This document shows positions 1 through 6,299 of a DNA stretch of 7,888 bases, piece after piece. The notes below the pieces were generated by a model, which saw only the letters and a list, made by a program, of their open reading frames with translations, did no database searches and was not told the origin of the DNA. Position 1 is the first letter of the stretch. The number at the start of each line of letters is the position of its first letter. Origin of the DNA: Rikenellaceae bacterium (lineage in GTDB: Bacteria > Bacteroidota > Bacteroidia > Bacteroidales > Rikenellaceae); the NCBI GenBank assembly GCA_020859875.1, contig JAJBVJ010000139.1:1-7888 (forward strand), in the 5' to 3' direction. The position numbers and the translations under genes were made by a program.

Positions 1-113
1 TTGGGAGGGCAGACCAGTGTGGTGTTGATCCGGTAGGTCAGCCCCGTCGTGAAAGGATAGCCGGCAAGCAATGAGCTCCGGGAGAGCTCGGATAAAAGTT
101 CTTTCCTTGTCAT
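1..113 (-). CDS. 5' fragment of an unidentified protein, running off the left edge
   Basis: Reading leftward from an ATG at 113-111, the frame stays open for 37 codons to the window edge. The product begins MTRKELLSELSRSSLLAGYP and continues FTTGLTYRINTTLVCPP. Codons are mostly G/C at the third position, like the other genes here, which supports real coding. The charged helical start followed by a Thr-rich, beta-like stretch is not one I can assign to a family, and no signal peptide is evident. The ATG is preceded by AT-rich sequence (114-140) and, 28-47 bases upstream, by two TATCCACA/GATCCACA-type sites, so its promoter may be contacted by DnaA or another factor. It follows the small leftward ORF at 177-398 with a 63-base gap and could be cotranscribed with it. 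Only the N-terminus is visible, so function is left open. Confidence 0.45.
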   Translation of the reverse strand, partial: MTRKELLSELSRSSLLAGYPFTTGLTYRINTTLVCPP

Positions 114-176
114 ATTTTTGTCGAAAAGGTGTTATTTTCCTGTGGATAGACTGTGGATCGGATGTCGGGCAGATGT

Positions 177-398
177 TTATAAAGAAGGCCGGTTTTTACC
201 CCGCGCATACTTATCGACAGCCGTCCCGTTATAGATGGCGAGCAATTTGGAAAGGTCTTCGAGCTCCGTTACGAGCCGCCTGTATTTCGAAACGGAGAGC
301 TTCTCCTTCTCCCGTGCCCGGCATAGCCGGCGGAGAGTCTCGATGGTCTGGAGCAGCAGGTCGCCTGCCTGGGTGGCGATCGTTCGGCTTTCGCACAT
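177..398 (-). CDS. Small helical protein of unknown function (73 aa)
   Basis: The frame starts at ATG 398-396 and ends with TAA at 177-179. I do not recognise the protein. Residues about 11-55 are Leu-rich and charged (LLLQTIETLRRLC, then KYRRLVTELEDLSKLLA) and look like one or two long amphipathic helices, possibly a coiled coil. The tail (TAVDKYARGKNRPSL) is basic. There is no signal peptide or membrane segment. Third codon positions are G/C-rich as in the neighbours, favouring this strand over the overlapping + frames. No other ATG, GTG or TTG start lies between this ATG and the upstream in-frame stop. A strong leftward Bacteroidota-type promoter lies at 515-546, implying a leader of roughly 110 bases that contains three TTATCGACA/TTATCAACA sites. 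A fourth copy lies inside the 3' part of the gene. That arrangement suggests control by whatever binds those sites. It could be a small nucleic-acid-associated or regulatory protein, but that is a guess. Confidence 0.55.
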   Translation of the reverse strand: MCESRTIATQAGDLLLQTIETLRRLCRAREKEKLSVSKYRRLVTELEDLSKLLAIYNGTAVDKYARGKNRPSL

Positions 399-440
399 GT
401 CGTTCGATTTTATAGATTCGGGGCCGTTGAGAATATTCTT

Positions 441-458
441 CCGGTTATCGACAACCGG
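441..458. repeat. Inverted repeat overlapping a TTATCGACA box
   Basis: CCGGTT (441-446) and AACCGG (453-458) form a perfect 6-bp inverted repeat around ATCGAC, and the TTATCGACA site at 445-453 lies across it. It falls in the presumed leader of the 73-aa ORF. It could act as an operator dyad, a leader hairpin, or simply the flank of a DnaA-like box. Confidence 0.5.
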
Positions 459-514
459 ATAACATTTTTATCGACAATAAATTTTCGGGTGTTGATAACA
501 GGGTCGGTCAGCGG

Positions 515-546
515 CAAATATAGACTCCCCGCACCCCCCTTGTCAA
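515..546 (-). promoter_or_regulatory. Bacteroidota-type promoter reading leftward
   Basis: On the - strand TATATTTG (522-515) is an exact match to the Bacteroidota -7 element TAnnTTTG. Upstream, TTG (546-544, within TTGACA 546-541) lies 21 bases away, inside the expected 19-21 base spacing for the -33 element. Predicted transcription would start near 508 and run into the 73-aa ORF at 398. The TTATCAACA and TTATCGACA boxes sit just downstream, at about +10 to +60. Confidence 0.55.
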
Positions 547-587
547 GACCCCCGCGAAAATCGGCGGCCCGTGGTCGGAAGGTGTGG

Positions 588-665
588 AATAAAACGGCCG
601 CGCCCCACTTACAGCCAGCCGGTTATAGCGGAAAGTCTCATCCGCCGGGGCCAAAAACGCGGCCG
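588..665 (-). terminator. Nested GC-rich stem-loop with U-rich tail, probable rnhB terminator
   Basis: On the - strand CGGCCGCG (665-658) pairs perfectly with CGCGGCCG (602-595). The stem is extended by CCCC (650-647) with GGGG (606-603) after a one-sided CCAAAAA bulge. The 40-base loop carries its own 5-bp hairpin (GCGGA 628-632 with TCCGC 641-645). Immediately after the 3' arm the transcript would read UUUUAUU (594-588). It lies about 75 bases beyond the rnhB stop and before the next leftward promoter, the expected place for an intrinsic terminator. The loop is unusually long for one, so a structured 3' UTR is an alternative. Confidence 0.4.
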
Positions 666-683
666 AACGTAATGCGGAACTAT

Positions 684-705
684 CCGGGAAGGGTTATTTC
701 CCCGG
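684..705. repeat. Imperfect hairpin downstream of rnhB
   Basis: CCGGGAA (684-690) can pair with TTCCCCGG (698-705) if one C is bulged, leaving GGGTTAT in the loop. It lies 34 bases beyond the rnhB stop, but no U-run follows on either strand. It may be 3'-end structure of the rnhB transcript. Confidence 0.25.
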
Positions 706-738
706 CTTTACATCTTAGTAAAGTTGCCCGAAAGTGTT

Positions 739-1332
739 TTAAAAAAGACTTAGCTGGTCGGCCGAGGTGCCGAAAGTGCGCCTGTGGTAGGGGCTGAGCC
801 CGTGGGTTTGGATCGCGCGGCGGTGCATCTCGGTGGGATAACCCTTGTTACTTTTCCAGCAGTATACGGGAAATTCCTCGGCGATATTTTGCATATATTC
901 GTCCCGGTGGGTCTTGGCGAGCACCGAAGCCGCGGCTATATTCGCATACATGGAATCCCCCTTTACGATGCACCGGAAATCTATCCCGTGCACCGACCGG
1001 AACCTGTTCCCATCTATCGCCAGGAACCCGGGTCGGACTTTCAGGTTCCCAACGGCGATATTCATAGCCTCGATCGAGGCATTCAGGATATTGATCCGGT
1101 CTATCCTCTGGTGCGATACCATCGCTACGGCCCAGGCTACGGCCTGCCGCTCGATAATGGGGCGCAGCAGATTGCGGTGCGGCTCGGACATCTGCTTGGA
1201 GTCGTTCAACAGCGGATGGGCGAAGCCTTCGGAAAGTATCACCGCGGCGGCGAATACGGGCCCGGCAAGGCATCCCCGGCCCGCTTCGTCGCATCCCGCT
1301 TCGAGTAGCTCCCTCTGGAACGACACCTCCAT
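739..1332 (-). CDS. rnhB: Ribonuclease HII
   Basis: RNase HII cleaves the RNA strand of RNA/DNA hybrids and nicks at single ribonucleotides embedded in DNA, starting ribonucleotide excision repair in the cytoplasm. At 197 aa it has the usual bacterial length and all family motifs: GCDEAGRG (residues 13-20, acidic D15 and E16 plus the GRG sensor of the ribose 2'-OH), LNDSKQ (42-47), AIDGN (105-109, D107), KGDS (124-127, D126), IAAASVLAKTHRDEY (132-146) and KGYPT (163-167, with the conserved Tyr165). D15, E16, D107 and D126 are the likely metal ligands by family analogy. The last five residues are QLSLF, a consensus beta-clamp-binding peptide, suggesting recruitment to replication forks. The gene starts 8 bases after the upstream membrane-protein gene stops, so the two are probably cotranscribed from a promoter near 4540-4575. 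The start is supported by spacing and by the motif position. Confidence 0.95.
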   Translation of the reverse strand: MEVSFQRELLEAGCDEAGRGCLAGPVFAAAVILSEGFAHPLLNDSKQMSEPHRNLLRPIIERQAVAWAVAMVSHQRIDRINILNASIEAMNIAVGNLKVRPGFLAIDGNRFRSVHGIDFRCIVKGDSMYANIAAASVLAKTHRDEYMQNIAEEFPVYCWKSNKGYPTEMHRRAIQTHGLSPYHRRTFGTSADQLSLF

Positions 1333-1340
1333 GATCCCGC

Positions 1341-4300
1341 CTATTCTACCTGCGGTGCCAGTTCCGGAAGAACCATATCCAGGTCGAAGTCCGGATCGAA
1401 ATCCATATCCGGATCGAAGTATTCGTCCTGGTACGAGTAGCCCTCTTCCGGCGACATCTTCATATAGAAATCCTCTATCCAGTCGGCCACCTCGTCCTGG
1501 CCGAAGGCCAGCGCGATGCGGAACAGTTCCGAGAGGTACTGGTAGTTCAAATCCAGATCGTAATCCACCAGCTGGGCCTTTCGGCCCGTAAACCGGGAGA
1601 AATAGACTATATGCTCCATTACACTGGAAGCATATCCGGTGAGAACCTCGTTCCCCTTTTCGAATTCACCCGCCAGATAGTAGGCCTCGATATGGGGGTA
1701 GGTCGAACGGAAGGTGTACCTTATTTGTGAGAAGGGCACCTTTTCCAGTCCCCGGTCGAGAGCCTGCACGGCACGGATCGTATCGCCCTCGGCCATTAGG
1801 GCTTTTGCAAGTACGGCGAAGCCGTTGCGGGCATTGGTCGTATTGTAATTGTTCTGGACGAAGGTATCGGCGTAGACCTTCGGGTCTTCGATATTCCCGT
1901 ACCGAAATAGATCCATAAGGTTGTTCCAAAGGTACTCGGTGTCCACCCGCCCCAGATCGAGAAACGACTTCATGGGGGTGCGGATCGGAACCAGCCGGTA
2001 AGCGAAGCCGTCGTACTGCAGATAATCCCACAGACCGAACTGCCTCAGATCGTGTATCTGGGTGAAATAAAGTGGCCGATTCCAGTCGAAGTTGGCCAAA
2101 AGGTCGAGGAACATCAGTTCGTTCTTGTAGAGCCGGTTTTTCTCTATATTAAGGTATACCGTGTCCACCATAAGGTGGGCATCTTCCGCCCGGACGATCC
2201 CGCTGGCCAGGGCATTCTCTTTGTTTACCGGGATGGCGAGTTTATTTGCCGGGATGTAGTCCTCGTAGGTTCCGTCGCCCAGAGGGATTTTAGTATCCTG
2301 GTCTTCCCGCCGCACGAAGTCGATGACCTGGCGAATATCCACCGGGTAGTCGAACAGGTTGTATACGGTCACCGCATCGTTGGTATTGACATATTTGCTT
2401 CGCGGAAGCGAGAAGGGCACGGGGCCGGCCTCGTTCGATTTTTGCTTCATCTGGTCTATATACCAGTCCCCCCCGAGGTAGCTCATATTCATTATCTTAA
2501 CGTCGAGCCGCACCCCTTCCACCTCCTGATTATACCACAGGGGGAAGGTGTCGTTGTCGCCGTAGTTCATAATGATCGAATTGGGCAGGCAGGCATTAAG
2601 GTAGTTCCAGCCGCAGTCGCGGGCCACGTAGCGGTTCGAGCGGTCGTGGTCGTCCCAGTTCTGAGCGGCCAGCAGTATGGGAACCGTGCTGCAAATGGCA
2701 AGAGCTCCCAATGCCGTATAAATAGAATCGTTCTTCGTCAATTTTGCCAGCCAATCCCTCACCCAGATCACCCCGACCCCGATCCACAGGCTGAATGCGT
2801 AGAACGAACCCGAGAAGATATAATCCCTTTCACGGGGCTCTCCCGGGGTGGGATTGAAGTAGACGATAACGGCGATCCCGAGCATGATAAACAGCCACAG
2901 GACGACCGAGAAATTCCTCTTGTCGCGGCCGAGCTGGCATACCAGCCCTATCAGCCCGAGGATAAAGGGCAGGAAGTAATATTTGTTGCGACCCTTGTTG
3001 TCGGCCATCTCCCGGGGCAGGCCGTCCTGCGGGCCGAGGTAAAGCTCGTCGATGAATTTTATGCCCGAAAGCCAGTTCCCCTCGGTGATCTCGCCCAACG
3101 ACTGGTTATCGCTCTGCCTTCCCACGAAGTTCCACAGGAAGTAGCGCCAGTACATGAAATTCATTTGGTAACCCACGAAAAACTGCAGGTTCTCCCCGAA
3201 TGTCGGGACGGTCACCAGTTGGTTGCGGTAGGGTATCTGCCTGCCTTTTATATCGACCAGCTTTTCATATTCTTCCGCTTTGGCGTAGTGGTACATCCTG
3301 GGGAATAGGGTCTTGAACTCGGATGGGTAGACAAGGCCCGTAACGGTGGAACCTTCGGCATATTTCCCCTGGTCGTCTATATACCAGACCGTGTTCTCCT
3401 TGTAGTCTATGGGCGGGGCGGAGTACCAGTTGCCGTAGAGCAGCGGCCTGTCCCCGTACTGGTCGCGGCTCAGGAGCGAGAGCAGGGCATGGGGATTGTC
3501 GGGGTTGTTGCTGTTCATCGGCGGGTCGGCCGAGGCCCGGATAGTCACGGCGGCATAGCTCGAAAATCCGATAAATATCACGGTAGTACAGAGCATTACG
3601 GTGTTCAGGGCCGCCTTGCCCTTCTTGTGGCTCCAATATACCCCGAGTCCGCAGAGGACAAAGACGAGCAGGGCGAAGAATATCATCCCGCTGTTGATCG
3701 GCAATCCCATCCCGTTGACGAACCACCTGTCGAAGGCTCCGCCTATTTTCAGGGTGTAGGGCATTATCAGTCCGTATATGCCCAGCAGGATTACGAAGGC
3801 AACGAGCGTAGTTGAAACAAGGCCCCGAAAGGTGACCACCGGGTATTTCTTAAAGTAATATATGAAGGCGAGTGCCGGCAGGGCAAGCATGGGGATAATG
3901 CGCACCCCGATCGAGAGCCCCAGCAGGTAAAATATCAGCACGAGCCAGCGGTCGGCGCCGGGCTCCCCGGCGGCATCTTCCCATTTGAGCATGGCCCATA
4001 CGATTATGGCCAGCAGCATGGAGGCCATGGCATAGGTCTCGGTCTCCACCGACGAGAACCAGAAGGTGTCGGTGAAGGTATAGGCAAGCGAACCTATGAG
4101 TGCCGCTGCGAGCACACTCCAAATTTCGCCCCGGCTCATCTGGTCCGGTCGGCGGCGGTACATCCTGCACCCGAAGTGGCTGATCGTCCAGAACATAAAC
4201 AGGATGGTGAAACCGCTGCAGAGCACCGAGAGCAGGTTTGTCATCACTGCCGCGTACTGTGGTGAGGAAGCGAACATCGAAAAGAACCTGGCTACCAACA

Positions 4301-4475
4301 TAAAGATGGGTGCGCCGGGAGGATGGCCCACTTCCAGTTTATACGAGGTGGAGATATATTCCGAGCAGTCCCAGAAACTGGCCGAAGGCTCCATGGTCAT
4401 GTAGTGAACGATCACCGTCACCAGGAAAACACCCCAGCCGGCGATCAGGTTCCATTTCTTATAGTAATTCATCAT
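1341..4475 (-). CDS. DUF2723 / GT117-family membrane protein, probable protein O-glycosyltransferase
   Basis: This 1044-aa polytopic protein matches the DUF2723 family, now grouped as glycosyltransferase family 117 and related to human TMEM260, a protein O-mannosyltransferase. About eight hydrophobic helices occupy residues 10-311, a soluble block follows (about 315-495), then about four more helices (500-605), and a large C-terminal region (606-1044), presumably periplasmic. Recognisable stretches are SFWDCSEYI (33-41) and HPPGAP (51-56) in the first outer loop, where acidic residues of GT-C enzymes often act, NPTPGEPRERDY (541-552), and NYGDNDTFPLWYNQ (637-650). Residues near 883-915 look TPR-like. 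D36 or E39 is a plausible catalytic base, by inference only. The likely job is adding a lipid-linked sugar to exported proteins, as in Bacteroidota general O-glycosylation; donor and target cannot be read here. The last 25 residues form an acidic DPD/DFD repeat tail. It is the first gene of an operon with rnhB. The start MMNYYKKWN has two adjacent ATGs; the first is used here. Confidence 0.88.
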   Translation of the reverse strand: MMNYYKKWNLIAGWGVFLVTVIVHYMTMEPSASFWDCSEYISTSYKLEVGHPPGAPIFMLVARFFSMFASSPQYAAVMTNLLSVLCSGFTILFMFWTISHFGCRMYRRRPDQMSRGEIWSVLAAALIGSLAYTFTDTFWFSSVETETYAMASMLLAIIVWAMLKWEDAAGEPGADRWLVLIFYLLGLSIGVRIIPMLALPALAFIYYFKKYPVVTFRGLVSTTLVAFVILLGIYGLIMPYTLKIGGAFDRWFVNGMGLPINSGMIFFALLVFVLCGLGVYWSHKKGKAALNTVMLCTTVIFIGFSSYAAVTIRASADPPMNSNNPDNPHALLSLLSRDQYGDRPLLYGNWYSAPPIDYKENTVWYIDDQGKYAEGSTVTGLVYPSEFKTLFPRMYHYAKAEEYEKLVDIKGRQIPYRNQLVTVPTFGENLQFFVGYQMNFMYWRYFLWNFVGRQSDNQSLGEITEGNWLSGIKFIDELYLGPQDGLPREMADNKGRNKYYFLPFILGLIGLVCQLGRDKRNFSVVLWLFIMLGIAVIVYFNPTPGEPRERDYIFSGSFYAFSLWIGVGVIWVRDWLAKLTKNDSIYTALGALAICSTVPILLAAQNWDDHDRSNRYVARDCGWNYLNACLPNSIIMNYGDNDTFPLWYNQEVEGVRLDVKIMNMSYLGGDWYIDQMKQKSNEAGPVPFSLPRSKYVNTNDAVTVYNLFDYPVDIRQVIDFVRREDQDTKIPLGDGTYEDYIPANKLAIPVNKENALASGIVRAEDAHLMVDTVYLNIEKNRLYKNELMFLDLLANFDWNRPLYFTQIHDLRQFGLWDYLQYDGFAYRLVPIRTPMKSFLDLGRVDTEYLWNNLMDLFRYGNIEDPKVYADTFVQNNYNTTNARNGFAVLAKALMAEGDTIRAVQALDRGLEKVPFSQIRYTFRSTYPHIEAYYLAGEFEKGNEVLTGYASSVMEHIVYFSRFTGRKAQLVDYDLDLNYQYLSELFRIALAFGQDEVADWIEDFYMKMSPEEGYSYQDEYFDPDMDFDPDFDLDMVLPELAPQVE

Positions 4476-4503
4476 CCGGTATGTATGGCTTTATAATAGT
4501 GTG

Positions 4504-4518
4504 GCCGCCACGGGCGGC
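4504..4518. repeat. Short GC hairpin in the divergent intergenic region
   Basis: GCCGCC (4504-4509) and GGCGGC (4513-4518) form a perfect 6-bp stem with a 3-base loop. It falls in the predicted leader of the leftward glycosyltransferase mRNA and far upstream of the cysS start. No U-run follows on either strand, so a terminator is unlikely. Confidence 0.35.
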
Positions 4519-4541
4519 TCTGCCTGTTTGCAATATCCCGA

Positions 4542-4574
4542 CAAAAATAAAAAAATAAACCGACTCCCCTCACA
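4542..4574 (-). promoter_or_regulatory. Bacteroidota-type promoter for the glycosyltransferase-rnhB operon
   Basis: On the - strand TATTTTTG (4549-4542) matches TAnnTTTG exactly. TGTG (4574-4571) lies 21 bases upstream, a partial match to the TTTG -33 element. Transcription would begin near 4535, giving a leader of about 60 bases before the ATG at 4475. Confidence 0.45.
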
Positions 4575-4698
4575 GGGTCGGCACCTCATCCGGCCGAAAT
4601 CCACCCTTTTGGCCCAAAGAAAGATCGAAACCACCCCTGCCGCTGAGAATAATTGCGCCAAAGTTGCTAATTTTACGCTGTTTTATAATTCCCTGCCG

Positions 4699-6168
4699 AT
4701 GACATCTGAATTCACACTGTACAATACGCTCACCCGGAGCAAACAGGTTTTCGAACCGCTCAAGCCCCCGTTCGTGGGCATGTACGTTTGCGGCCCCACC
4801 GTCTACGGCGATCCGCACCTGGGCCATGCCCGCTCGGCGGTCACCTTCGACCTTCTCTTCCGCTGGCTCAAAGAGCTGGGGTACAAGGTGCGGTACGTGC
4901 GCAATATCACCGACGTGGGCCATCTGGAGAACGATGCCGACCAGGGTGAAGACAAGCTGGCCAAAAAGGCCCGCCTCGAGCAGCTCGAACCGATGGAGGT
5001 CGCACAGTACTACACCGACCGTTACCACCGAGCCCTCGAACTTCTCAGCGTACTGCCTCCCTCGATCGAGCCCCGCGCCTCGGGCCACATGATGGAACAG
5101 ATAGAGCTCGTCGAAAAGATACTTGGCGAGGGTTATGCATACCAGAGCAACGGGTCGGTCTATTTCGACGTTGAAAAATATTCCCGCAGCCACGACTACG
5201 GACGCCTCTCGGGTAGGGTGCTCGAAGATATGATCGCCAACTCACGCGAGCTCGACGGGCAGGGAGACAAAAAAGGAGCCTGCGATTTCGCCCTCTGGAA
5301 AAAGGCCCCCGAAGGACACATCATGCGCTGGAAGGCTCCCTGGAGCGTAGGATTCCCCGGCTGGCACCTGGAATGTTCGGCCATGAGCGTCAAATATCTG
5401 GGCGAGCGGTTCGACATCCACGGCGGAGGGATGGATCTGATGTTCCCCCACCACGAGGCGGAGATGGCCCAGAACAGGGTCGCCTGCGGCCACGACGCCG
5501 CAAATTTCTGGGTGCACAACAATATGATAACGCTCAACGGCCAGAAGATGGGAAAGTCGCTGGGCAACTTCATAACCCTCGAAGAGCTTTTCACGGGCAA
5601 CCATCCGCTCCTTACGGAGCCCTTCGCCCCGATGACCGTCCGTTTCTTCATCCTTCAGGCCCATTACCGCTCCACGCTCGACTTCAGCGTGGAGGCGATG
5701 ACGGCGGCCCGCAAGGGGCTCGACCGCCTTATGGCCGCCGTGGACACCATCGACAAGATCGTCCCCGCCGCGGCTTCCGATGTGGATGTCTCCGATCTCG
5801 AAAGGCGGTGCACGGAGGCCATGAACGACGACTTGAATTCCCCCGTGGCGATAGCCGCCCTGTTCGACTGGGTGTGCATCATCAACCAGCTTCACGACGG
5901 TACGGCTTCCGTCTCGGCAGCCGACCTGGAACGCCTGCGCACATTTGTCCACCGGATGGTATTCGACATTTTGGGCCTTCGAAGCGACGACCAGGGCGGT
6001 GCCAACGACCTTGTGGGGCCCCTGGTAGAGATGCTGATCGAAATCCGCAACCGGGCCAAAGCGGAAAAAGACTGGGCAACATCCGACAGCATCCGCGACG
6101 AGCTGGCTAAGATAGGCATCACGCTAAAAGACCGCAAAGACGGCACCGACTGGTCGGTGAAAGGGTAG
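4699..6168 (+). CDS. cysS: Cysteinyl-tRNA synthetase
   Basis: A class I aminoacyl-tRNA synthetase that charges tRNA-Cys with cysteine in the cytoplasm. The 489-aa product has the family's full layout: the N-terminal LYNTLTRSKQVFEPL, CGPTVYGDPHLGH (31-43) containing the HIGH-type signature HLGH, RNITDVGHLEND (68-79), GWHLECSAMS (221-230), FDIHGGGMDLMFPHHEAE (238-255) and KMGKSLGN (283-290), the KMSKS-type loop. C31, C226, H251 and E255 align with the zinc ligands that select cysteine in E. coli CysRS. The C-terminal IRNRAKAEKDWATSDSIRDEL (about 449-469) is the usual helical end. The open frame extends 66 codons further upstream, but that extension lacks family similarity and overlaps the divergent promoter region, so ATG 4699 (MTSEFTLYNT) is chosen. 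No strong promoter match was found; TAATTTTA at 4668-4675 is a weak -7 candidate. Confidence 0.97.
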   Translation: MTSEFTLYNTLTRSKQVFEPLKPPFVGMYVCGPTVYGDPHLGHARSAVTFDLLFRWLKELGYKVRYVRNITDVGHLENDADQGEDKLAKKARLEQLEPMEVAQYYTDRYHRALELLSVLPPSIEPRASGHMMEQIELVEKILGEGYAYQSNGSVYFDVEKYSRSHDYGRLSGRVLEDMIANSRELDGQGDKKGACDFALWKKAPEGHIMRWKAPWSVGFPGWHLECSAMSVKYLGERFDIHGGGMDLMFPHHEAEMAQNRVACGHDAANFWVHNNMITLNGQKMGKSLGNFITLEELFTGNHPLLTEPFAPMTVRFFILQAHYRSTLDFSVEAMTAARKGLDRLMAAVDTIDKIVPAAASDVDVSDLERRCTEAMNDDLNSPVAIAALFDWVCIINQLHDGTASVSAADLERLRTFVHRMVFDILGLRSDDQGGANDLVGPLVEMLIEIRNRAKAEKDWATSDSIRDELAKIGITLKDRKDGTDWSVKG

Positions 6169-6178
6169 GGAGCGGCAT

Positions 6179-6235
6179 GCCCGGCGATATATGCCCCTGC
6201 AATTTTCCCCATACTTGCAGGGCTATAAAGCGGGC
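6179..6235 (+). other. Large stem-loop between cysS and the S4 gene
   Basis: CCCTGCAA (6195-6202) pairs perfectly with TTGCAGGG (6215-6222) around a 12-base loop. An outer stem GCCCG (6179-6183) with CGGGC (6231-6235) closes the structure, with partly pairable ATAT/CTATA segments between. It begins 11 bases after the cysS stop. No U-run follows, so it may be a factor-dependent terminator, an mRNA-stabilising 3' structure, or a leader element of the S4 gene. Confidence 0.45.
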
Positions 6236-6299
6236 AATCTCCCGGCCAGGGTATCCCGTCTCGATTTACTGCTTTTGTACAGCTATAAAAAGAAAAAAT

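Larger units (their letters stand above)
141..498. other. Cluster of DnaA-box-like nonamers, candidate oriC or DnaA-regulated region
   Basis: Six nonamers resembling the DnaA box (TTATCCACA) lie within 358 bases. On the + strand TTATCGACA occurs exactly three times, at 211-219, 445-453 and 468-476. On the - strand are TTATCAACA (490-498), CTATCCACA (141-149) and CGATCCACA (152-160). The last two are spaced 11 bases apart, one helical turn. AT-rich stretches that could unwind lie at 461-486 and 91-140. I noticed no further TTATCGACA elsewhere in the window. DnaA boxes normally have C at position 6, whereas the triplet copy has G there, so these may be lineage-specific boxes or operators for another regulator. 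No dnaA, dnaN or gidA gene is visible beside it. The cluster is seen; the origin role is inferred. Confidence 0.4.

Noticed and set aside
489..797. Rightward 102-aa frame
   Set aside because: Pro/Arg/Gly-rich translation across the terminator structure and the 3' end of rnhB; no family resemblance.
2052..3308. Rightward 418-aa frame antisense to the glycosyltransferase
   Set aside because: It mirrors strong coding bias of the opposite strand and has no recognisable domain.
4501..4698. 66-codon N-terminal extension of cysS in frame
   Set aside because: The extension lacks family similarity, overlaps the divergent promoter, and the usual CysRS N-terminus begins at ATG 4699.
6177..6299. 41-codon upstream extension of the S4 gene
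   Set aside because: Cys-rich sequence unlike the family, laid over the 6179-6235 hairpin; ATG 6300 has typical A-rich start context.
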